From: Alnus glutinosa
Taxonomy: Eukaryota; Streptophyta; Magnoliopsida; Fagales; Betulaceae
Assembly (NCBI RefSeq): GCF_958979055.1
Contig: NC_084888.1
Coordinates: forward strand, 2,498,001 to 2,562,000
Reading direction: 5' to 3'
Length of the DNA stretch: 64,000 nt
Within the stretch, counting starts at the first letter, position 1. Each line of letters opens with the position of its first letter. This document shows, in pieces, positions 55,430 through 64,000 of the stretch. The notes under the pieces are model-generated. The model was given only the letters and a program-made list of their open reading frames with translations. It did no database searches and was not told the DNA's origin. The position numbers and the translations under genes are program-made.

Positions 55430-56413
55430 ATATCTATTCAATGGGAACAAATATGGTGGGTGTCTGTCTCCGTGGACAAACCGGCCGTTCCTAAATCCGC
55501 CACACTAAGTGTATATACAGGATATAGTTGATATTCGCCGGGAACGATGTTACCCTGTAGAGCTTTTTGATTAGAGGAGAGCCTATGTTGGCACACCTTT
55601 TGAATTAGGATAAAGACTCCGGCACAACTTGTGCAGATTCTAGAGACACGGGGTACCATTCACTCCCCAATTAATGGTCGATTCTTAGACTAATCCTGCG
55701 TCATGAAACATGCTTCCAAAGTCTTCCTCTCCCCAGCTGTTCAACTATAAAATATACAAAGAAATGTCAAAAAAAAAAAAAAAAAAACGCAAAAAAGAGT
55801 GAATCCACATTATTCAAAGAATCAAAACAAGCACATCGTGACAAAAGAAAAAATCTTCTCAAAATTTCTCCGACCTCTAGGCCTTATCCAGAAGTGGCAA
55901 GGTTACCATAGCCGGAAAAAGCAGCAGATTCTCCACTCTCTTAGGAATCTCCCAAAATTTACTTCTTTTTACCGTTAAGTTCCTTTGCCGCCAAAATCGT
56001 CAACCGTCTGATCTAGAACCTCTTAAATCTGTGGGGTCCGTCCATGTTATGGACCCCACGAATATGATTCCAAAAGGGAAAGAAAATCAGCCCTCTTCCT
56101 CCTATCACATATCCCACTTGTCATCCCCAGCGTCCGTTCGGGGCCCCAAGTCTTCTCGACTTTCAAGTCCACCTCAAGAAATTGGGCCAATCTTGCTTTG
56201 AGAAAGTGGTATTTCTTGAAAAATCCTGATCTGGGTCCAACTCAGTCTTCTTCTTCTTCTTCTTCTCTTTGTTTTCGGTCGTCTGTGTTTTAGAACTTGT
56301 GGGTGTTCTTGTTATTGTTGTTTCTTCATCTTGTATTGTGCTTTTGGACCTGTGGCTGTGGGTGTGTTTTCTTTTCTGAGAATTGGGTGTGGGAAGTAGG
56401 AAGTTGGAGATCG
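55430..56413 (+). other. Upstream region of the RING-H2 gene
   Basis: 55,440-55,680 is open for 73 codons on the minus strand, product unrecognised. GTGGGGTCC (56,031-56,039) and GGACCCCAC (56,051-56,059) form a perfect 9-bp inverted repeat with an 11-bp spacer, about 355 bp before the ATG, a candidate dimer-binding site. A (CTT)n run lies at about 56,248-56,267 in the leader. Confidence 0.45.
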
Positions 56414-58200
56414 ATGAGGGGTTCAGGAATGAATTTGATTACCGCTGTTATTGGGTTTGGGATGAGTGCAACATTTATTGTCTTTGTCTGCACAAGAATA
56501 ATCTGTGGGAGGCTCCGCAGGGCGGAATCACGGCCCATGTTCGAGATTGAATCAAGGATTGATCTTGAACAGGTACTATTTAATTCTCTCTATGATGGGT
56601 TTTTTCTTTTCTTTTCTTTTTTTCATTTTTCGCTGGTAACTGGTAAGGCTAACTGATTGTGTATTTGTCTCAATTTGTGAATCTATGCCAAGTCTTGTAG
56701 TGAGTTGTGCTTGAGATGTTTGAGTATATTGATAGTTCTTGATTGTCCTTTAATTCACACTTTCTTATTGTAGTAACTAGGATCAATATGCAACTTTGCA
56801 CCTTAAGGATTGAAAGTGAGGTAATAACAAAATCTAGGGGAGATTTAGGGGTCTCGTGTGTCTGTGTCTGTGTTTGACTAATTGACTTTGTCTATATATA
56901 TGAACTGTCATGATTACTTGTGAAGACAGCATTCTCTCTAATATTGGCAGATTGTTCTACACTGCATTATATATATATATATATATATATATATTGAACT
57001 GTCATGATTACTTGTGAAGATAGCATTCTCTAATATTGGCAGATTGTTCTACACTGCATTGTCTATAAAAATACCGACTATGGTTCTTTTTTTTCAACCT
57101 TAAGCCTAAATTTGCTAAGTGGTTTTATTGTTTATAGGACCAGGTTCCAAGAAGGTTGCAACTGTTAGAATATAAATTAAATGATTAAATTCATCAATTT
57201 CTGTTACTTAAAACTTTTGGGATAAATGATGATTTAATATGATATCAGAGTAAAGAGTTTAAACTTTGTCTCCGTCATTCATCTCCCATGTCAATTAAAT
57301 AATGTAGTTATTGAGCCTCACTTATAAAGGAGGGGTTTGAATCCACATGCGAAGGAGAGTATTAGAATATAAATTAAATAATTAAATTCATCTATTCTTA
57401 CCTGCTTAAGTTTTTTTAAATAAGTTGTAAATTAACAGCACTTGCCTTCCTGTCTTCCTTCTTCTCTCAATGTGATTGTATTTGAAATTGAGCTTCGAGC
57501 AATGGTATTAAATTTTCACTATTTGCTGACAGCCAGAACCTGGGGTTAGAGGCCTTGAACCAGTTCTGGTTGCTGCGATCCCTACCATGAAATTCAACCA
57601 TGAAGCTTTCAGTTCTATGGAAGATCCACAGTAAGTTTAGCCGCCAATAATTGTAGTCATTGAATAAAAAGTTCCTTTCATTCACCTTAAAATCTTATGT
57701 AAATTTAAGTGGTATGTGTCAAAAAGGCTTTCTGTTTCTCTTTAGCCTCTACAACGTGTAGGAACTTCTTGTTTCCGTTTAATGATTAAATGTTTAGTTC
57801 TCCTCGGATAGACAGACATTAAGGTTAGTTCTTTTGCTACTGCAGGTGCTCAATATGTTTGGCAGAGTACCAAGAGAAAGAAGTATTACGAATAATGCCC
57901 AAATGCGGCCACAATTTTCATCTCTCTTGCATTGATGTGTGGCTCAGAAGACAGTCTACTTGTCCTGTCTGTCGTCTACCATTACAAGACTCTTTTGGAA
58001 CAAAACATGTAAGACCACCTGTGTTTAGCATCACTCAATCTTTTGATGATTCTGAGGTCTCAATGGATCATTCCCATCTGTGGCTGCTACCTGGCCCTCA
58101 GCGTTCAGTAGGGAATGAAAGTAACCAAGGGAATGTTGAGCCTGTTCTTGTGAACACCCCAGAGCCAACACTTTCTGGAGAAGCAGAAAGAAGACAATGA
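56414..58200 (+). CDS. RING-H2 E3 ubiquitin ligase, ATL type (ATL7/58/59-like)
   Basis: Three exons: 56,414-56,572, 57,533-57,630 and 57,846-58,200, in phase, giving 203 residues. A single membrane segment lies near the N terminus (~9-27, [18 protein letters not shown]). A basic stretch follows ([10 protein letters not shown]). The GLD-type motif is [15 protein letters not shown]. The RING-H2 is at ~86-128: [25 protein letters not shown], spacing C-x2-C-x14-C-x-H-x2-H-x2-C-x10-C-x2-C, all eight zinc ligands present, with the conserved Trp. ATL proteins are membrane-anchored E3 ligases that work with E2 enzymes in stress and carbon/nitrogen responses. Intron 1 contains a 94-bp tandem duplication and a TRIM element. 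The ATG chosen is the first in the open frame; an upstream non-ATG extension is rejected. Confidence 0.9.
56901..57062 (+). repeat. Tandem ~94-bp duplication separated by (AT)n
   Basis: TGAACTGTCATGATTACTTG starts at 56,901 and 56,995. The copies are almost identical, with (AT)n at 56,968-56,994 at the join. In intron 1 of the RING-H2 gene. The near-identity implies a recent duplication. Confidence 0.85.
57163..57437 (+). mobile_element. TRIM retrotransposon in RING-H2 intron 1
   Basis: LTR-like repeats of ~78 bp start TGTTAGAATATAAATTAAATG (57,163) and TATTAGAATATAAATTAAATA (about 57,360). Between them TGATATCAGAG (primer-site like) follows the first LTR, then only about 120 bp of internal sequence without coding capacity. 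The two LTRs differ noticeably, so it is old. Confidence 0.7.
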
Positions 58201-58902
58201 TGAAAGCAACTTAAATTTATTGTGCTCCAGATCGTAATGTGTCTCTGCTTCTAGCAAGCCATGTTTTTTCTTGTATATACAGTGGGTGAGAAGCTTTTAG
58301 GTTTTGAGGCATTACATGATTGGAGATTTTTTATTCCTATATTTACAGAAATTTCCTATCCTCTGTTGCATGGCTCAGACTCAATTACTTGGACTTGTGG
58401 TGAAGAAAATCCTCAAAATTCTAAGAAGTATCAGATGAAGTTCAATCGATATTTGGCATTCTCATCCAAGCATCCATCTTATATAAATTGATCTTGTTAA
58501 GCATTCAGTATACTGTGGCTGGCTTTATACATATAATGTCCAAAAAAAGAAAGTGAAGCTTCCATGGAGCATTGCATACATTATCTAAATTTTAGCTAAA
58601 ATGCTACTTTTTTTTTTAACTAAAAGCTTTTCCCACTTCACCAAAAGCTTGCCACTGTTCTCTCTCTCTCTCTCTCATCACTCTCGTCTCCAAAAGCTCG
58701 AATGTCACCCCGTTCACCACCATAATTGCATCTTGAAGCTCACAATGTTGGGAATGACAGAGAGTGGAGGGAGGTGGAGCTTGGCTTGGGTGAGAGGGTT
58801 AAGGAGAAGGACTGCTGGAGCCTGGAGGCTCGTCGAGGACCACAAGCCAATCGTGGTATGGGCGGCAACGACGCTTGCTGTGCAAGGTGGCCTCTAGAAG
58901 CT

Positions 58903-58934
<32 letters not shown>

Positions 58935-59212
58935 ATAAACAATCAAGAATTCTATGTTTAGAGAAGCCATTTTAGATAAAATGACCTTCGGGGATTTTAT
59001 TTCTAATTTTACGTTACAACCCATTTTAGATAAGCCAATACAAATGGGCTTAGTCACCCTGCATATTATGACACATGGTGACTCTACTGTGAACAACATT
59101 TTGCCCAGTTTCAAATTCGTTGGCTCAAACCAAAGGCCTTAATAACCACCTAAGGCAGCGGTTAACGATTTTAGAAGAATGCAAAGGTGATTATTAATTG
59201 TTAACCACCTGC

Positions 59213-59272
<60 letters not shown>

Positions 59273-59515
59273 CCAAATCTCAAATCAATCCTGCCGCCAA
59301 TAGAAATCCAAATATCGAATAAGTAGGATTTGAACAGCTTTTTTTTTCGTGTTGAATACTTGCAAAATAGGAGAAATACAAGCAGGGAGCCTGCAGAAAT
59401 ACCGGTGGAAATAACTCTAATGTTTAATAAATGTTTAGAATATGCATGAGAATTGAAAAGAGCTTAAAATCAAAGTTTTGAGTGAGGGGCAAAAGTTTCT
59501 TTTACCTAAATAATA
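58201..59515. other. Intergenic with SSRs
   Basis: No gene recognised. A CT-run lies at about 58,661-58,676, (GA)n at 58,903-58,932 and (AT)n at 59,215-59,268. 58,620-59,150 is GC-richer with short frames on both strands and may be another retroposon head, but no tail motif was found. Confidence 0.4.
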
Positions 59516-59519
59516 AATA

Positions 59520-60060
59520 GGGTTTAATATTTTATTGGTACTTGAGTTTTCAGTTTTTTTTTTTTTTAATTTAATATCTGAGTTTTCATTTGTTTCATAA
59601 GTGATCTCTGAGTTTAGGGGTAAAAATCACTTTGATACTTCTGTTACATTTTTCGTCAAAATATTAACGGTTTGCCACGTGTTAATCGCTAAGGTTGACA
59701 CATGGTATTATATAAAAATTGTTTGATGGGTTTTGGCCTTTTGGGATAGCTGAACCACTCCCGAGGGCCATGGGGTGATTTGGCCCTTTTTTTTTTTTTT
59801 TTTTTTTTTTTTCTTAAAAAAAAAAATCATATTATTTTATTATTTTTAAATAATTTTTAAAGATTTTTATATTTTTTTTTATATAGTGCTAGCGGTTGAC
59901 ACGTAACAGATCGTTAATATTTAGATAAAAAATATAACGGAAATACCAAAGTGGTTTTTACTCATAAATTCATGTACTACTTATCAAATAAATGGAAACT
60001 CAAATATTAAATTTAAAAATTCTAAAATTTCAAGTACCATTAAAGTATTTAACCTTAACA
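59520..60060. mobile_element. Foldback/MULE-like element, ~540 bp, long inverted arms
   Basis: Left arm from 59,520 (GGGTTTAATATTTTATTGGT, then TTGAGTTTTCA) pairs with the right arm ending near 60,056 (ACCATTAAAGTATTTAACC) over roughly 200 bp with many mismatches. The core (59,735-59,790) has the GGTTTTGGCC, GCTGAACCACTCCCG and GGGGTGATTTGGCCC palindromic module followed by T/A runs. It is the clearest member of the family. No transposase. Confidence 0.6.
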
Positions 60061-60225
60061 AATACGTTAAAAATTCTACGTTAAAAATTCTTATCAAAAA
60101 AAAAAAAAACGTTAAAAAAAGAAAAAAGAAAAAAAAAAGTCTGTGTCATACACACGTTGCACTTGGATCTAATACAGTCCTACCCAGTGGTGGCACCGTA
60201 AAAGCGTTTTGGAGTGAAAGAGATA
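60061..60225 (+). promoter_or_regulatory. Promoter and leader of the FN3K gene
   Basis: A-rich up to 60,140, then CACACGTTGC and mixed sequence to the ATG at 60,226. No convincing TATA box was seen. Confidence 0.3.
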
Positions 60226-63200
60226 ATGGTGGCACACGTAGGAGTCATCTCTCTCGGCTCTTGCTTCCCTTCTCTCCGTCGTCTTCCTCGGCCCTGCTCC
60301 CCCAAGCACGCACCATTTGCCAGTACGTACAAATATCAGTAAGAAGGTTACGATTTTTTAATGTGTATGAGCTGAGTTATAGTTGTCTGTCACTAAATTC
60401 AGGTGTAATGTAGTCAATATACGAGCTTTTTGACACCCCACATCGTTTTTTTGGTGGGTTTTTGTTATCATAGAAACAATCTTCTCTTTTCGGTGATATC
60501 GAATTACCTTCTTGTTGTTTTGGTTGTTGATTACCCATAATTGAGTTTGATGAATTCCTTGAGTTTTCAGCTGCCTATTTATTATGTGAGATTAAATTAT
60601 ATTGCTTTTCCTAAAAAGAATTCTGATTTGAACTTTAATGGAGTAAATTTCATATAATGAAAAGATTACCCCCAATATATAGAATTTCCCTAAGAGCTTC
60701 TTTGATGCCTTTGTGTGTTGCTGTGGAGCCAATATATGGGTTTCTGGATATTTACCAATTGGTGATACGATGTTCTCCTTTTTTTTTGCTGGGTATGTAA
60801 TTATTTAATGTTCTTATGGTTTTGAGCTGTGATGGAGCAACTTTTGGGTCATAAGAGATTTCCCATTAGTGATTTGATGTTTCTAAGAATTGCTTTTGCA
60901 GTGGATATGTACTAATTGTGTACAGGAATGGAGGCAATCATAAAATGTAGTTGGTCTTGGGTCATTGATTCAAGGATTTGTTTATATGATGATTTAGATA
61001 TGAATTCTATAGGGATTTTGTCTAATTGAACTGTAATAGAGATGATTTATTGAGGTTTGGAGATTAAGAAAGCTTAAACTCGTTAAAATGAAAAACTGTT
61101 GAACTGTGTTCTTGAGCCATAAAATTCTGTTGTAGGGAACCTATGTTTCAATTATGCTGGTCAAATTAATCAGTGTCAGTTGCTTGGCAGTGGCCACAAT
61201 GAGTGAAGATCCAGTTCGTGAGTGGATTCTCTCAGAAGGAAAGGCAACACAGATAACAAAAATCAGTTCCATAGGCGGTGGTTGCATCAATCTTGCTAAT
61301 CGTTATGATACCGATGCCGGTTCTTTCTTTGTGAAAACAAACAGGTAGAGTGGTATGCCAAATTTGATATTCAGATGATTCAATCCTATATTTAGCCATC
61401 CAACTGATGCAAGCTTGCTTCTGGTTTGTACTCATGAATATACAATTTAAATCCTTTTAAATTCCACGTCAAAATAACAAATACATTATGAATTTGAAAC
61501 ACTGGATCAGGAGTATTGGACCATCAATGTTTGAGGCAGAGGCTCTTGGTTTAGGTGCCATGTATGAAACCAGAACAATCCGTGTGCCTAAGCCATTTAA
61601 GGTATGCAAGTTTGACTTTGTAAATATTAAGGTAGCATAGTTTATTGTTGACATAAGTTCCCTATTTGGTAGTAAAGCTTAAGTAAGCCTGTTGTTAAGC
61701 ATTGTAGGTTGGACCCCTACCTAGGGGTGGTTCCTACATCATCATGGAATTCATTGAATTTGGTTATTCCAGAGGCAATCAGGTGAGAGTCGTGAGACTG
61801 CAGATTTATATGAATATGATGTAGGTGATAACAACTTGTATTAGAATTTTAACTATTTGTTGGTCCTCAGTCTGTTCTAGGGAGGAAACTTGCTGAAATG
61901 CATAAAGCTGGAAAATCCGAGAAAGGGTTTGGCTTTAATGTAAATAACACCATTGGCAGGTAAAGTATTCTGGGTTGTTGAACTTATCGTCCTCATACAT
62001 GTGCGCTCACACAGACATGCGCACGCACACTCAAAGCACACATGCACATGCACACACATCTTCAATTCTTTGGAATTTATAGAGATGTACGATTGAGTTC
62101 TAACTAGATCATCTATATTACCTTGTAGTACACCACAGATAAACTCTTGGTCCTTGGATTGGATTCAGTTTTATGGGGAACATAGATTGGGTTACCAGTT
62201 GAAGTTGGCCCTAGACCAGTATGGTGATAGAACCATTTATGAAAAAGGTTAGATTGCGTTTGAAATAATATTTCTTTCTATCAGATTACTATGATTCTAC
62301 ATTATAGCTTGTTATACACTTGTACATACATCGATTAAAGATGATTTGCTCTGTCAATTCAACTCAAATAAATGTATGGCAAGCATATGAGATGGCTTTA
62401 TGGTTGTGATTATATTTCAGAACCTTTTTCCTGTTTGAAGGTGATGGCCCATGGAATGGTTAAATGCTTCTGTGTTTCACTTTAATATTGCAATTAAAAC
62501 TGCAAGCCAACTGCAAGATACTTGTAGGATTCTTAAAGTTTCCCTTTTTATATCACTTGTCTCCTCAAAGATTAACAAAGCACCAGTGTCAGTTGTGGGA
62601 ATTCTAGGATCTACAAAATTTATAAAGGTAACTCCCGTGGGAAACTTAAATATCTTATTTGAGTAAGTACTATCCAAATGTATAGTAATTTGATATATGA
62701 TATCTGACTACAATATTATGTGAAGAAGAAGAAATAAATAAAGAGGAAATATGTGATATTATTACTTTTTGTTGATAATATTCATTTGTAGCTAAAAAAT
62801 TATGAATATGATTGATGGCACATGATGTTTGATCATCATACATAACAGGACAAAGACTGGTGAAGAGCATGGGACCTCTCTTTGAAAATGTGGAGATAGA
62901 GCCGTGCTTGCTACATGGAGACCTGTGGAGTGGAAATATCAGCTCTGATAACAATGGCGAGCCTGTTATACTTGACCCAGCGTGTTACTGTAAGTCCAAG
63001 TTAGTTGAAATATTGTGCCAGGACATATCAGCTTGAAATTAAAATGTGTTACTTTGAAGCATTGAAATTTGAGATGATAGTAGTTATGTGAAGCTGGTTC
63101 CTCAATAATTTTGGTCCCTGGAGTTAGCTTCTGATCTAATTACTTATGATTTGAAATCTGAGGATGGACACATCCTGGCTGGGTTCACTAGATGAAGAAA

Positions 63201-63888
63201 TCAAGGAGTACAATTTGGCATGCTTTTCTTAGTTCAAAACTGCCCGGATAAAAAAGATGCAAACAAAGTTTCTTCAGAACTTTCTCTCTTTTATGATAAG
63301 ACAAAAAGTTACCCCCCTTTAACATCCTTGGATATCTTATCTGGTTATTTCTACAGTAACAGTTAAAGTTTGACTAAACAATGTTTAATTGAGATGAGGG
63401 TGATTTCGTGTTATAGAAATTGATAATTTAAAGCACTAAGAGCAATGACACTGTTAATTAACTTTTCTTATAGATGGACATAATGAGGCAGAATTTGGAA
63501 TGTCATGGTGTGCCGGCTTTGGAGGATCATTCTATAATGCCTATTTTGAGGTATTATCATCTTCTAACATACAATCAAAAAACTGACTAACCCAACCTCA
63601 AGCTGATCTATGCTTGCATCTTGAAGTTATTATTCTATCTAAACCTTCTCTATATTTCTTTGTAAGCTTTAGCTTCTCAATATCTGCATTGATATTATTC
63701 AAAAAGCTATCTTTTGTTAATAGCTTGTCTGCTTTCTCCAGGTGATACCTAAACAGCCAGGCTTTGAGAAGAGGAGAGATCTTTATATGTTGTACCATTA
63801 TTTGAATCATTACAACCTCTTTGGTTCCGGCTACCGTTCATCTGCCATGTCTATAATAGATGACTATCTAAGGATGTTAAATGCGTAG
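60226..63888 (+). CDS. FN3K: Fructosamine-3-kinase (plastid-targeted)
   Basis: Nine exons: 60,226-60,322, 61,191-61,344, 61,511-61,601, 61,708-61,782, 61,871-61,959, 62,129-62,247, 62,849-62,989, 63,474-63,550 and 63,742-63,888. All are GT-AG and in phase, giving 329 residues. Residues ~1-33 ([20 protein letters not shown]) look like a Ser/Arg-rich plastid transit peptide. The P-loop is SSIGGGCIN (61-67). Cys65 matches the Cys reported as a redox switch in Arabidopsis FN3K. HGDLWSGN (231-238) has catalytic Asp233 and [11 protein letters not shown] has metal-binding Asp251. It phosphorylates fructosamines and ribulosamines on glycated proteins, removing early Maillard products. The first in-frame Met after the peptide is created by the exon 1/2 junction (A|TG). 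Identification is confident. Targeting is predicted only. Confidence 0.94.
61990..62062. repeat. Alternating purine/pyrimidine tract (CA/CG-rich)
   Basis: GTGCGCTCACAC, CATGCGCACGCACAC and ACATGCACATGCACACACA in FN3K intron 5, a low-complexity tract prone to left-handed DNA. Confidence 0.6.
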
Positions 63889-64000
63889 CATTGCATCTAA
63901 AATGATCATGATGTTCATACACAACAGCACAACAGGGTTAAGTTGCAGATATTCTTGTAAGAGATTTGCTTCAGATTCAATTTCTTCATATGGTATGTTT

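Noticed and set aside
56297-56413. N-terminal extension of the RING-H2 protein
   Set aside because: The frame is open but lacks an ATG before 56,414, and its hydrophobic stretch comes from leader sequence.

Overview
The window is nuclear DNA from a dicot plant, probably a woody one. It is AT-rich, its genes are split by GT-AG introns, it is full of retroelement debris and small inverted-repeat transposons, and the best gene matches by memory are Arabidopsis/poplar families. All assignments come from reading the sequence; no database search was run.

Layout. 1-2,710: a Ty1/copia fossil interrupted by two L1-type LINE 3' ends. 2,716-6,000: the 3' half (last two exons) of an At4g00755-like F-box gene. 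6,000-13,600: a transposon-rich spacer with two solo LTRs only 21 bp of host DNA apart, a short copia/TRIM-like element, and a retroposon with a 17-bp target duplication inside it. 13,653-18,256: a complete five-exon F-box gene. Its 3' half is a diverged duplicate of the 2.7-6 kb segment. 20,329-22,160 (-): a six-exon PEX11 peroxisome-division gene. 28,208-29,890 (-): an intronless armadillo-repeat gene with a repeat-rich upstream region. 35,725-38,880 (-): an RS40/41/31-type SR splicing factor in five coding exons. 41,271-41,391: a piece of chloroplast 23S rDNA. 45,093-45,944 (-): an intronless AP2/ERF transcription factor. 51,193-51,837 (+): an EG16-like cytosolic GH16 glucanase. 56,414-58,200 (+): an ATL-type RING-H2 ubiquitin ligase. 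60,226-63,888 (+): a complete nine-exon fructosamine-3-kinase with a probable plastid transit peptide.

The eight main genes belong to unrelated pathways (ubiquitination, peroxisome division, splicing, transcription, cell-wall glucan hydrolysis, deglycation), as expected in a plant chromosome; no operon-like logic is present. I did not find a convincing new multi-gene system. The most informative structures are the F-box segmental duplication, which lets insertions be read as presence/absence differences; an L1 insertion of only about 18 bp; the paired solo LTRs in a 47-bp tandem duplication; the plastid rDNA insert; and several repeat families with recognisable ends.
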